From JBDXHU01 sp039989475 (GTDB lineage Bacteria; Pseudomonadota; Gammaproteobacteria; Pseudomonadales; Halieaceae), in contig JBDXHU010000010.1 of NCBI GenBank assembly GCA_039989475.1, positions 124,001 through 188,000 of the forward strand: a stretch of 64,000 nt of DNA. Reading direction: 5' to 3'. Both the position numbers and the translations under genes were made by a program. The notes below the pieces were generated by a model, which was not told the DNA's origin, made no database searches, and saw nothing but the letters and a program-made list of their open reading frames with translations. This document shows, piece by piece, positions 14,433 through 23,274 of this stretch. The first letter of the stretch is position 1; every line of letters starts with the position of its first letter.

Positions 14433-16301
14433 ATGGCTGCAACTATTCTGCAAACCAACAACGAGCCTCTCCAAACGGTTGAGGTGGAAGGCGTCACTGT
14501 CGACATCGTCGAGAATGCGCTGCGCAATGCCCGGGAAGAAATGGATGCGGTACTGTTCCGCACCGCCATGTCGCCCGGTATTCGTGAGCAGGGTGACTGC
14601 TTCCCGATGATCGCCAATGTCGAAGGCAAAATGGTGGTGGGCCAGTTCGGCTCCTTCATCGGCCCCTTCCTGGAAGTCTATGACGGTGAGATCGAAGAGG
14701 GGGACATGATCCTCACCAACGATCCCTATATGTGTAACGCCGCGGTCTCCCACCTGCCGGACTGGTTGGTGCTCAAGCCGGTATTCAAGGCTGGTCGCCA
14801 CATCGCCTGGACCGCCATGTTCGGACACATGTCTGATAACGGCGGCATGGTGCCGGGCTCGATTCCAATCGAAGCCACCAACATTTTCCAGGAAGGCATT
14901 CGCATTCCGCCGATCAAGTTGTACAAGAAGGGCGAGCTGCAAAGCGATGTACTGGAGCTGATTCTGCACAATGTGCGCACCAGCCAGTGGAACCGATTTG
15001 ACCTCAATGCCCTGGTAGCCGCCTGTAACACCGCGGCCAGGCGGGTGGTGGAGTTAACCGAGCGCTTCAGCGACGACGTCATCCACACCACTATGGGCAC
15101 AATGCTGGAGCGTAATTACAATGCCATGAAGGCCATCATTAACATGGTGGTACCCGAGGAGCCGCGCACCTTCAGCGACTATCTTTGCGACGACGGCATG
15201 GGTATGGGCCCCTACAAGATCCAGTGCAAGTTGTGGCGCGAAGGCGATGTCGCGATTTTTGATTTCGAGGGCACGGACCCCCAGGCCCAGAGCTCGGTGA
15301 ACTTTTTCCTCAATGAGGATATGTTCAAGATGTTCTTTGGCTCCTTCACCATTAACGTGGTCGACCCGCAGATTGTCTTCAACGATGGCTTCTACGACCT
15401 GGTAGATGTGCGCATTCCCCAGGGAACCTTGCTGAAGCCGAATTATCCCGCAGCCCTGTCCGGGCGCACCCACGCCCTGGGTCGCATCTTTGACGTACTC
15501 GGTGCACTGCTGGGTATGGGTGCTCCCGAGCAGATGCTCAATGCGGCGGGCTTTTCCGACTCGCCACACCTGTTCTACTCGGGTTATGACAAGAAGGGCG
15601 AGTGGTTCCAGCTGTTCCAGATCGGCTTTGGCGGGATACCCGGCCGTCCGATTGGCGATGGGCCCGACGGCCATTCCCTGTGGCCGGGCTTTACCAACGT
15701 GCCCAATGAATTTATTGAGTCCTACTTCCCGCTGCGCATTGAGCGTTATGAAACGATCATCGATTCCGGTGGTGCCGGTTTGCACCGGGGCGGTAATGGA
15801 TTGAGCGTTGCCTACTGTTTCCTCTGTGACGGCGAGGTCGGTATCCACGATGAGCGCTGGTTGACCTATCCCTGGGGTGTCAGTGGCGGCGAGACCGGAA
15901 TGCGTTCCACCAAGCGCCTGGTTCGTGTTGATGGCAGCGAAGAGTGGCTACCCGCGAAGGTGGAGGGCGTTAAGGTCCGCGAGGGCGATGTGCTGTACTT
16001 CAATACCTGGGGTGGCGGTGGCTGGGGCGACCCCTTCGCACGCGATCCGGCGCTGGTGCTGGCCGATGTTGAGCGCGGCCTGGTATCCGCCGAAGGTGCC
16101 AAGCGCTACGGTGTGATTATCCATGAGGGTAGCGTCAACGCCGCGGCAACCCAGGCCCTGCGTGAGCAATTGGTGGCCGAGCGCGGTGATGATATCCCCT
16201 TGTTTAATTACGGCGGGACTATTGAGGAGATCAAGGCCCGCTGTGAAGCCGAGACCCACCTGCCGGCACCGGAGACACCGGTGTTCCGCAGCGCCGGCTG
16301 A
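14433..16301 (+). CDS. hydantoinase B/oxoprolinase-type subunit (HyuB family)
   Basis: The 622-residue protein pairs with the preceding A subunit. Family signatures are DIVENALRNAREEMDAVLFRTAMSP, IREQGDCFPMIANVEG, DMILTNDPYMCNAAVSHLPD and TAMFGHMSDNGGMVPGS, which contribute metal-binding His/Asp residues of the B-subunit site. The C-terminal part has GGAGLHRGGNGL and NTWGGGGWGDP, also typical. A GGAGGGAG ribosome-binding site lies 13 bases before the ATG. No acetone-carboxylase gamma-like gene follows, so hydantoinase/oxoprolinase-like or acetophenone-carboxylase-like chemistry are both possible. Confidence 0.92.
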   Translation: MAATILQTNNEPLQTVEVEGVTVDIVENALRNAREEMDAVLFRTAMSPGIREQGDCFPMIANVEGKMVVGQFGSFIGPFLEVYDGEIEEGDMILTNDPYMCNAAVSHLPDWLVLKPVFKAGRHIAWTAMFGHMSDNGGMVPGSIPIEATNIFQEGIRIPPIKLYKKGELQSDVLELILHNVRTSQWNRFDLNALVAACNTAARRVVELTERFSDDVIHTTMGTMLERNYNAMKAIINMVVPEEPRTFSDYLCDDGMGMGPYKIQCKLWREGDVAIFDFEGTDPQAQSSVNFFLNEDMFKMFFGSFTINVVDPQIVFNDGFYDLVDVRIPQGTLLKPNYPAALSGRTHALGRIFDVLGALLGMGAPEQMLNAAGFSDSPHLFYSGYDKKGEWFQLFQIGFGGIPGRPIGDGPDGHSLWPGFTNVPNEFIESYFPLRIERYETIIDSGGAGLHRGGNGLSVAYCFLCDGEVGIHDERWLTYPWGVSGGETGMRSTKRLVRVDGSEEWLPAKVEGVKVREGDVLYFNTWGGGGWGDPFARDPALVLADVERGLVSAEGAKRYGVIIHEGSVNAAATQALREQLVAERGDDIPLFNYGGTIEEIKARCEAETHLPAPETPVFRSAG

Positions 16302-16307
16302 TCGCCT

Positions 16308-16350
16308 GAGCCAGGGCGTGGCCGGGTCCCCTGGCCGCGCTGCCAGGCTC
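16308..16350 (+). terminator. strong imperfect hairpin after hydantoinase B
   Basis: GAGCC, GCG and GGCC on the left arm pair with GGCC, CGC and GGCTC on the right arm, leaving small internal bulges. No T-run follows, so it may be a pause or 3'-stabilising structure rather than a classical terminator. It separates the enzyme genes from the TonB receptor. Confidence 0.35.
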
Positions 16351-16488
16351 TCTGTGCACGCATAATGTAAATAGTGGCAAAAATAAGGCCGACGCGTTCT
16401 GCGCCGGTCGTCTACGCTTATCTTCAAGCGGCCTCAGAGCTGCGTCCCAGATTACTGGCTGCGAAACCCGTAAATTGGAGATAAAACA

Positions 16489-19380
16489 ATGACTTACCTA
16501 CACCCGCAACGCACGGTGCTGGCGGCGGCAGTCGCCACTGCTCTGTGTGCTTCACTCCCCGCCCAGGCACAGGAAACCATTGAGGAAGTCCTGGTCACCG
16601 GTTCCAAGATTCGCCAGGCAGCACTGGACCGGTCATCGCCGGTTAATACCCTGACCAAGGATGACCTGGAACGGGTAGGCATGACATCTGTTGCCGATAT
16701 TCTCAATCAGTTGCCTAATTCAGGTGGCGCCCTTAACACCCGCTTCAACAGCTCGGGCAACTTCGGTTTCCCACCGGATGGTGGCGGCATCGGGGCTGGC
16801 GCGGCCCAGGTAGACCTGCGCAACCTGGGATCCAAGCGCACCCTGGTGTTGGTAGACGGTATTCGCTGGGTGAACGGTTCCTCCGCCAGTGGTGTGTCCA
16901 GCGCCACCGACCTGAACACCATTCCGCTGAGCGTGATTGATCGCATCGAGGTACTGGAAGACGGGGCTTCGGCGATCTATGGTTCAGACGCCATTGCCGG
17001 GGTGGTGAATATCATCACCAAGAAGAAGTTTGAAGGTATAGAAATCAATGCCTACGGCGGTCAGTGGGACGACGAGGATGGAGAAACCGAGGAATACAGT
17101 TTGTCATGGGGTGTGCAAACCAACACCACCAACGTATTTTTTGGTGCGAGCTACAACAACCAGGAAGATATCCGGGCCAAGGACCGGGATATATCCGGCT
17201 ACCCGGTGGCGGGACTGAATCGCTGCCTGGGCAACTGTAGTTCCGGCACGCCCCAGGGTCGTTTTGTGCTTACGGATCCCAATACCAACAACGTCGTGGA
17301 CCTGACCACCAACGATGGGGTGAGCGGCATACCCGCTTATGATCCGGCCAACCCGGGTGGCGGCACCGACGATTTTCACGGCTTTGCCACCGAGGATCGT
17401 TTCAATTATTCCCAGTTCAACCTGGTGATGGCGCCGGTGGAGCGCTGGAACATTTTCACCCAGATCTCCCATGAGTTCTCACCCAATGTCCGCGCCAATG
17501 TGAAGGGCATGTACAACAACCGGGAGTCCACTAACCAGGCGGCGCCGGAGCCACTGTTCATCGGACCCGATGCCGGCAACGGTAACCTGATGGATACCGT
17601 GAGCGTTGATGTCACCAACCCCTATAACCCCTTTGGCTTTAGTGTGGACGCGGATTCCAATGCAATATTCATGGGACGACGACCGCTGGAGGCCGGACCG
17701 CGTATCTTTAATCAGGATGTCGATACCTTCTATATATCGGGTGGCCTGGACGGCAGTTTCGAGTTTGCTGACCGCAGCTTCTTCTGGGATGTTACGGCGG
17801 CCTACTCCAAGAACGAAGCCAACCAACAAAAGCACGGCGCCTTTAATTCGGCGCATATTAAGCGTGCGCTGGGCCCCCTGGATGAGTGCACAGACAACTG
17901 CGTGCCGCTGAACTTCTTCGGCGGTCAGGGCGGCGACGGGTCTGGCACGATCACCCAGGATATGATCGACTACGTTGGCTTTATCCAGAAAGATGAGAGT
18001 GAACAGGAACTTACCAATTACCTGTTTAACCTGTCTGGCACGGTCATGGATTTGCCGGCGGGCGCTCTCGGTTTTGCGGTGGGCTACGAATACCGCGACC
18101 AGGAGGGCAGCTTCACACCGGATCCCGTGGTGACTGCCGGCGAAAGTGCCGGCGTTCCGTCGCTGCCCACCAGTGGTAGCTATGACGTGGACGAGTTCTT
18201 CCTCGAACTTAACGTGCCGCTGCTCAAGGACCAGCCCTTCGCCAATGAGTTGGAATTGTCCTATGCCCTGCGCTATTCCGACTACGAAACTATTGGCAGT
18301 GACGACACCAACAAGTTTGGTGTGCGTTGGAAGCCGATAGAGGACCTGATGTTCAGGGCCACCTGGTCGGAAGGATTCCGGGCACCGGGAATCGGTGAGT
18401 TGTTTGGTTCTGCGGCTCGCTTCGACCAGACTATTGACGATCCCTGCTCCGGCATCGATGCCAGTACGCCGCAGAATATCGTCGATAACTGTGGCGCGCT
18501 GGGAGTGCCTACCGATGGCTCCTACACCCAGTTCAATGCACAAATCTCGGTAACCACTGGCGGCAATGAGGATCTTGATGAGGAGACCTCGGACAACACC
18601 ATGTACGGTATGGTTTACGCGCCGTCCTGGGTGGACAATGTCAGCTGGATCGACGGTATTGAGTTCGAGGTCAACTACTTCGATATCGAGGTGGACGACG
18701 CTATCCAGGCACTTGATGCCCAGGTGCAGTTGTCTGGCTGTGTTGCCAGTCTGGATGCCTCGCTGTGTGAGGGCATATCGCGTACCCCCAGCGGTGTCAT
18801 CAACGGTTTCAGTAACAAGCTGACCAATATCGGCGGTATCGAAACCGAGGGTTACGACTTCACCATTACCTATGCTTCACCGGATACGAAGTACGGTGCC
18901 TTCACGGCGCGCTGGCAGGGTACCAACCTGGACAGTTACACGGAAAGCATTCCCACGGAGAACGGCTTTGTTGACCTGGACCTGGAAGGTACGGAAAAGG
19001 GTGACCCGGAGCGGGGCTTTCCGGAATTCAAGTCCAATCTGTACCTGGACTGGAGATACGGTAACTGGCACGCCGGCTGGACCATGCGTTACATAGATGA
19101 ACTTACCGAACGCTGCCCGGATATCGCTACGGGTGAAAACCTCTGCTCCAATGAGGCGGCGGGCAAGAACAAGCTGGATGATGTCTTGTATAACGACGTA
19201 CAGGTAACCTGGACTCCGGACGTAAGCTTTGGTGATGTTTCCTTGCAGGTCGGTGCCAATAACCTGTTCGATGAAGATCCACCCGAGTGCTATAGCTGTG
19301 CCTTGAATGGCTTTGATGCAACGCTCTATGATGTACCCGGAGTGTTCTACTATGCGCGTCTGGTGTACCGACAGGAGTAG
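16489..19380 (+). CDS. TonB-dependent outer-membrane receptor
   Basis: The 963-residue protein has a signal peptide (MTYLHPQRTVLAAAVATALC...AQAQ, cleavage near residue 28), a TonB-box/plug start (EEVLVTGSKIRQ), the plug motifs LRNLGSKRTLVLVDG and IDRIEVLEDGASAIYGSDAIAGVVNI, and a long beta-barrel ending FYYARLVYRQE. The size and plug resemble receptors of the oligomer/organic-nutrient type (CirA/Oar-like) rather than small siderophore receptors. It lies directly downstream of hyuAB-like genes and is followed by a strong terminator, so it probably imports the substrate of the locus. Cysteine pairs (RCLGNCSSG, DECTDNCVPL) suggest disulfide-stabilised extracellular loops. Confidence 0.93.
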   Translation: MTYLHPQRTVLAAAVATALCASLPAQAQETIEEVLVTGSKIRQAALDRSSPVNTLTKDDLERVGMTSVADILNQLPNSGGALNTRFNSSGNFGFPPDGGGIGAGAAQVDLRNLGSKRTLVLVDGIRWVNGSSASGVSSATDLNTIPLSVIDRIEVLEDGASAIYGSDAIAGVVNIITKKKFEGIEINAYGGQWDDEDGETEEYSLSWGVQTNTTNVFFGASYNNQEDIRAKDRDISGYPVAGLNRCLGNCSSGTPQGRFVLTDPNTNNVVDLTTNDGVSGIPAYDPANPGGGTDDFHGFATEDRFNYSQFNLVMAPVERWNIFTQISHEFSPNVRANVKGMYNNRESTNQAAPEPLFIGPDAGNGNLMDTVSVDVTNPYNPFGFSVDADSNAIFMGRRPLEAGPRIFNQDVDTFYISGGLDGSFEFADRSFFWDVTAAYSKNEANQQKHGAFNSAHIKRALGPLDECTDNCVPLNFFGGQGGDGSGTITQDMIDYVGFIQKDESEQELTNYLFNLSGTVMDLPAGALGFAVGYEYRDQEGSFTPDPVVTAGESAGVPSLPTSGSYDVDEFFLELNVPLLKDQPFANELELSYALRYSDYETIGSDDTNKFGVRWKPIEDLMFRATWSEGFRAPGIGELFGSAARFDQTIDDPCSGIDASTPQNIVDNCGALGVPTDGSYTQFNAQISVTTGGNEDLDEETSDNTMYGMVYAPSWVDNVSWIDGIEFEVNYFDIEVDDAIQALDAQVQLSGCVASLDASLCEGISRTPSGVINGFSNKLTNIGGIETEGYDFTITYASPDTKYGAFTARWQGTNLDSYTESIPTENGFVDLDLEGTEKGDPERGFPEFKSNLYLDWRYGNWHAGWTMRYIDELTERCPDIATGENLCSNEAAGKNKLDDVLYNDVQVTWTPDVSFGDVSLQVGANNLFDEDPPECYSCALNGFDATLYDVPGVFYYARLVYRQE

Positions 19381-19397
19381 GGATCACTACTGAGCTG

Positions 19398-19422
19398 AAG
19401 GGCGGCCCTGGCCGCCCTTTTT
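19398..19422 (+). terminator. intrinsic terminator after the TonB receptor
   Basis: AAGGGCGGC (19398-19406) and GCCGCCCTT (19411-19419) form a perfect GC-rich stem with a four-base loop, followed by a run of five T. It lies 18 bases after the receptor stop and 17 bases before the arsenate reductase start, so the two are separate transcription units. Confidence 0.9.
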
Positions 19423-19438
19423 ATTTGGCGGAGCACTA

Positions 19439-19870
19439 ATGAATATTCTGTTTCTATGTACCGGTAATTCCTGTCGCAGCCAGATGGCTGAGGGCCTGTG
19501 TCGGCAGCTTCGCGGTGATGTGATCGAAGCGGCCTCCGCCGGTATCGAAAAGCACGGCTTGAATCCCAGTGCCGTTAAAGTCATGGCGGAGATTGGCATC
19601 GACATCAGCGCTCACAGCAGCAAGACTACGGCTGATCTGGGCTCGATTGAATTCGACTATGTCATCACTGTTTGCGACCACGCTCATGAGAGCTGCCCAT
19701 ACTTTCCCGCCATTACGGCTGTCGTGCATGCAGGCTTTGATGATCCTCCCCGGCTGGCGGCCAGCGCTGCCACAGAAGAGGAAGCGCTGGAACATTATCG
19801 GCGGGTACGCGACGAGATCAGGGATTACATACTCAGCTTGCCGGATGCCTTGCCGCCCGCTGCCGAATAA
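19439..19870 (+). CDS. arsC: arsenate reductase, low-molecular-weight phosphatase type
   Basis: The 143-residue protein has the P-loop Cys7-T-G-N-S-C-Arg13 near the N-terminus, the pair Cys79/Cys86 in VCDHAHESCP and the HAGFDDPPR loop. The three-cysteine relay (7, 79, 86) matches the thioredoxin-coupled arsenate reductases of the pI258 type, which turn arsenate into arsenite in the cytoplasm. No arsR or arsenite exporter is adjacent, so it is a stand-alone gene here. The start follows GGAG by nine bases. Confidence 0.92.
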   Translation: MNILFLCTGNSCRSQMAEGLCRQLRGDVIEAASAGIEKHGLNPSAVKVMAEIGIDISAHSSKTTADLGSIEFDYVITVCDHAHESCPYFPAITAVVHAGFDDPPRLAASAATEEEALEHYRRVRDEIRDYILSLPDALPPAAE

Positions 19871-19974
19871 CAGTTTCTATGACTGGTGACGAAAGTAGCC
19901 TAGACTAGCGCCTGTAGATCGGCGGGAAAAATAATAATGGCCTTTGCGCCAACAAAGGGAGTTGATCGCTAGAC

Positions 19975-21612
19975 ATGTCCACCTATACACCCACGGAGCG
20001 CTTCCTCTCTCTGTTCACCACGCTGCGGCATAACGAAGGTCGTGGTGCGGTGCTGTTAACGGTGCAGGCATTCTTCGTCATGTTTGCCTATTACCTGCTC
20101 AAGGTAATTCGCGAGCCGCTGATCCTGGCAGAAGGCAGTGTCGAGCTGAAGGCCTATACCAATGCCATACAGGCCCTGCTGTTAATGATCGTGGTGCCGG
20201 TATTTGCCCGCATCTACCATCGTCTCGGTCATAGCGGTGAGAAGCACATACTGCTGAGTCGCATTATCCTGTTCTTTATCTCCAACCTGTTGCTGTTTGC
20301 CCTGGCCTACTCTGCCGGTCTCCGCATAGGCATCGCCTTCTACGTCTGGTTGGGCATTTTTTCTGTGATGGCGCTGGCGCTGTTCTATGCCTTTGCCGCC
20401 GATCTTTATAATGTTAAGTCCGGCCAGCGTATCTTCCCACTGATCGCCGCCGGTGCTTCCGGCGGCGCCTATCTCGGCGCCAAATTAACAGGTACCTGGG
20501 ACCCCATCGTGGGCCACGATGGGGTGATGCTCACGGCTGCCATCGCGCTTCTGGTGCCCTGCTGGCTCAGTGGCAAAGTCGACAAGACAATTCCCCCGGG
20601 CTCGAAGAGCTTGATTGCCGATGAGTTCCATAAAGAACCGCCACCGCTGTCCGAGGGCTTTATGGTGGTATTCCGCAGCTACTACCTGACGATGATTGCC
20701 GTCTTCATCATCCTCATGAACCTGATCAATACCAACGGCGAATACATTCTCTATTCCTTTGTGACCCAGACCGCTGACCAGATGATCGCCGCCGGTGAGC
20801 TGACGGTCAGCCGCGACCAGTTCCTGACCAGCTTTACCTCCAGTTACCAGTCATGGTTCACCCTGATCGGCTTCCTCATGCAGCTGTTCCTGGTGTCGCG
20901 CATATTCGACAAGGTCGGTATGCGTGGCGCACTGTTGATATTGCCTGCGCTGATGCTGCTCAATTATTCCCTGGTGCTGCTGTTCCCGGTACTTGCGGTG
21001 GTGCGTTTCTCCATGATTGCCGAGAACAGCACCAGCTATTCCCTGCAGAATACCCTGCGCCAGGCCCTGTTCCTGCCGGTTAAGCGAGATGAGAAATATG
21101 TAGGCAAGAACTGCATCGATACCTTTTTCTTCCGCACCGGCGATGTATTGTCGGCGCTGGTAGTCTTCGTCGGCATCTCATGGCTGGGTCTGGGGCTGAC
21201 CGGCTTTGTGATCACCAACCTGGTGCTGGCCTCCGTGCTGATGTGGTTCTCCTGGATCATCGGCAAGCGCAACCAGGGAGTTATCGAGGAAAATTTTGGC
21301 AATATGCCGCCCCAGGTGGGCCTGCCTCTGCCAGATATGGATATACGTTCGGGCGAAATCAGCCAACTGGAGTTGGACGACGAGAATTTCTTCGATCCTG
21401 ATGAAGGTGATGCACTGAGGTACCTGGCGTTTGAGCATCCCAATAATCACTTGCCGCGCTGGGTGCGCTTCGATGCCTTGCATCGGCGCTTCGAGTTCAG
21501 TCCGCCACCGGGGACCGATGGCAGCGTGGAAATCAAAGTAGTGGCGCGCGACTTCGATGGTCTGGAGGCGGAAGCCAGCTTCAAGGTCAGCTATAGCGAC
21601 CTGAAAGACTAA
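19975..21612 (+). CDS. Npt/ATP-ADP-translocase-like transporter fused to a cadherin-like domain
   Basis: The 545-residue protein has about 11-12 hydrophobic segments up to residue 435. Features such as AYYLLKVIREPLILAEGS, FYAFAADLYNVKSGQRIFPLIAAGASGGAYLGA and AENSTSYSLQNTLRQALFLPVKRDEKY are typical of the Npt1/Npt2 (Tlc) nucleotide-transporter family and its free-living relatives. After the last helix comes a ~90-residue acidic domain (455-545) with DPDEGDALRYLAF, LPRWVRFDALHRRFEFSPPPGTDG and VKVVARDFDGLEAEASFKV-like spacing, which looks like a dystroglycan-type cadherin-like (He_PIG/CADG) fold normally found in surface proteins. Such a fusion is unusual. Confidence 0.85.
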   Translation: MSTYTPTERFLSLFTTLRHNEGRGAVLLTVQAFFVMFAYYLLKVIREPLILAEGSVELKAYTNAIQALLLMIVVPVFARIYHRLGHSGEKHILLSRIILFFISNLLLFALAYSAGLRIGIAFYVWLGIFSVMALALFYAFAADLYNVKSGQRIFPLIAAGASGGAYLGAKLTGTWDPIVGHDGVMLTAAIALLVPCWLSGKVDKTIPPGSKSLIADEFHKEPPPLSEGFMVVFRSYYLTMIAVFIILMNLINTNGEYILYSFVTQTADQMIAAGELTVSRDQFLTSFTSSYQSWFTLIGFLMQLFLVSRIFDKVGMRGALLILPALMLLNYSLVLLFPVLAVVRFSMIAENSTSYSLQNTLRQALFLPVKRDEKYVGKNCIDTFFFRTGDVLSALVVFVGISWLGLGLTGFVITNLVLASVLMWFSWIIGKRNQGVIEENFGNMPPQVGLPLPDMDIRSGEISQLELDDENFFDPDEGDALRYLAFEHPNNHLPRWVRFDALHRRFEFSPPPGTDGSVEIKVVARDFDGLEAEASFKVSYSDLKD

Positions 21613-21701
21613 TTTCTGAGCGGCAGCACTGCTCCGAACGCTGGTCACAAAATCCATCTTCCCTTCATTGACCGTTTGCCGAGGCCACATATACTTATTG
21701 G

Positions 21702-21721
21702 GCTCCACTGGAGCTGCTTTT
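21702..21721 (+). promoter_or_regulatory. leader hairpin of the second cold-shock gene
   Basis: GCTCC (21702-21706), loop ACT and GGAGC (21710-21714) are followed by TGCTTTT. The core CTCCACTGGAG differs by one base from the hairpin before the first cold-shock gene (4778-4798). It ends about 45 bases before the start codon. Confidence 0.5.
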
Positions 21722-21764
21722 CGATCCAGAAAATTTGCAGGATGAGAAAATCAAGGAAGTCTGT

Positions 21765-21971
21765 ATGTCTACTACCAAAGGCACTGTTAAGTGGTTCAAC
21801 GAAACCAAGGGTTTCGGTTTTATCCAGCAGGAATCAGGTCCCGATGTATTCGTTCACTTCAGTGCGATCAAAGGTGACGGCTTTAAAACGCTGGCAGAGG
21901 GTCAACAAGTTGAGTTCACGGTCACCGATGGACAGAAAGGCCCCCAGGCAGAGAACGTAAGCCCGGTCTAG
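21765..21971 (+). CDS. CspA-family cold-shock protein, second copy
   Basis: This is a 68-residue single cold-shock domain with RNP1 KGFGFIQQ and RNP2 DVFVHFSAI. It differs from the copy at 4823 at only about a dozen positions, mostly outside the RNA-binding face, so the two are recent paralogues or under the same constraint. ATG 21765 gives the conserved MSTTKGTVKWF start; it follows the AAGGAAG ribosome-binding site. A GC-rich dyad (CCTGGCC 22007-22013 / GGCCAGG 22015-22021) lies downstream between this gene and the convergent osmC-like gene. Confidence 0.97.
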   Translation: MSTTKGTVKWFNETKGFGFIQQESGPDVFVHFSAIKGDGFKTLAEGQQVEFTVTDGQKGPQAENVSPV

Positions 21972-22036
21972 GCCTTACGCTCCCCCCACTCCCCCCGACA
22001 GACACTCCTGGCCAGGCCAGGGGGTTTGGCTGTGTC

Positions 22037-22474
22037 TTATTCTCCGCCTTCCAGCGAGACTTCCAGTTCGCTGTCTGCTTTCAGGGAGTTGGTGATGAAG
22101 CAGGTCTGGTCTGCCTTGTGCAGTAGTCGCTCCGCTTTTTCCCGGCTGCTGCCGGCCGGCAGGGTCAGTGTGACCGCGGTCTGGAAGCCGGTGAATTGCA
22201 CGGCCCGATCCAGCTGGTCGAGGGTGCCGGTGACGCTCACAGAGAGTTCATCCCACTCCAGCCGTGAGGCTGCCGCAATTGCCTTGAAGGAAAGGATGAA
22301 GCAACTGGCAACCGCGGCGGACTGCAGATCCTCGGGTGAGTGCATATCGCCGGGACCACCAAAACCCGCCGGTGGAGCGATTGTCAGGTCTGCTTGTCCG
22401 GCGATGCTGGTGGTGACCAGGCTGTCTGCGCTGGCCGTGGCGATGGCGGTGTAATGGTGGGGTAATCCCTGCAT
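22037..22474 (-). CDS. OsmC/Ohr-family peroxide-reducing protein
   Basis: The 145-residue protein has the two reactive cysteines of the OsmC family: Cys58 in AVASCFILSF and Cys125 in ADQTCFITNSL, at the usual spacing. These proteins reduce organic hydroperoxides. MHSPEDLQSAAVASC is the standard context of the first cysteine. It converges with the cold-shock gene and is divergent from the operon at 22595. A second OsmC domain occurs in the fusion protein at 56476. Confidence 0.9.
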   Translation of the reverse strand: MQGLPHHYTAIATASADSLVTTSIAGQADLTIAPPAGFGGPGDMHSPEDLQSAAVASCFILSFKAIAAASRLEWDELSVSVTGTLDQLDRAVQFTGFQTAVTLTLPAGSSREKAERLLHKADQTCFITNSLKADSELEVSLEGGE

Positions 22475-22594
22475 GACCTTGTCCTCTGATTTTTATGCCA
22501 TTGTAGTCGATTGGCACAAATACGCGCTTTGATCGACTTAAAAGTTATAAAGTTAATATAATAGGTCAATTGGCTACCGGACTACCATGTCACC

Positions 22595-23257
22595 GTGAAC
22601 GAATATCTATTTCTCAAGTTTTTGCATGTGCTGGCCTTTGTCTATTGGCTGGGTGGGGATTTGGGCACCTTTCTCGCCAGTCGCCAGGTGGTGCGCGAGG
22701 ATCTCGGTGCCGAGGCCCGTGCCACCGCATTGAAAATCATGTTGGCCTGTGACCAGGGTCCGAAGACGGCCATGCCCCTGATCTTCCCACTGGGTTTGCA
22801 GATGGCCCAGAGTAGTGGGCTGACCCAGCTGCCGGCCTGGCTGATGCTGGTGATTTGGCTATTGGCGCTGGTCTGGGCCGGCATCGTGCAATACCTGTTC
22901 TTCAGCCAGGACCCCGCCGCCAGGGCCAGGGTCGGCCGCATCGACTTCGGTCTGCGCCTGGCGGTGATTGTTGCTATTGTCATCTCCGCTGGTGCCGCGT
23001 TGTTGGGGTATCACTGGGTCGCCGCCGGGTGGATGGTCTGGAAGATGTTGATCTTTGCCGCGATGGTCGGCTGCGGCTTGCTGATTCGGATCAAGCTGAA
23101 GCCCTTCGTGGCGGCATTTGCCCAGCTAATGAGTGCCGGTGCTTCGCCGGCGGTGAACCAGGCCATGCAGCAGGCACTGGCCCGCGTGCGCCCCTGGGTC
23201 TGGATGATCTGGCTGGGATTGTTTGTCAACGCGGCGCTGGGATTACACCTGTTGTAA
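22595..23257 (+). CDS. integral membrane protein of unknown function
   Basis: The 220-residue protein has about five to six hydrophobic helices (for example LKFLHVLAFVYWLGGDLGTF, LPAWLMLVIWLLALVWAGIVQYLFF, LAVIVAIVISAGAALLGYHW, VWMIWLGLFVNAALGLHLL). An early HVLAFVYWLGGDLG pattern resembles CopD-like or DUF2269-like heme/copper-related membrane proteins, but I cannot place it firmly. The start is GTG 22595; the ATG eight bases upstream reads only three codons before a stop. It leads a six-gene operon (to 26.7/27.9 kb). Confidence 0.7.
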   Translation: MNEYLFLKFLHVLAFVYWLGGDLGTFLASRQVVREDLGAEARATALKIMLACDQGPKTAMPLIFPLGLQMAQSSGLTQLPAWLMLVIWLLALVWAGIVQYLFFSQDPAARARVGRIDFGLRLAVIVAIVISAGAALLGYHWVAAGWMVWKMLIFAAMVGCGLLIRIKLKPFVAAFAQLMSAGASPAVNQAMQQALARVRPWVWMIWLGLFVNAALGLHLL

Positions 23258-23274
23258 GTTGAGAGAGAGTAGCG

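Noticed and set aside
17479..18543. A 354-codon minus-strand frame over the TonB receptor
   Set aside because: The plus-strand receptor is complete with signal peptide and plug; the antisense frame has no recognisable features.
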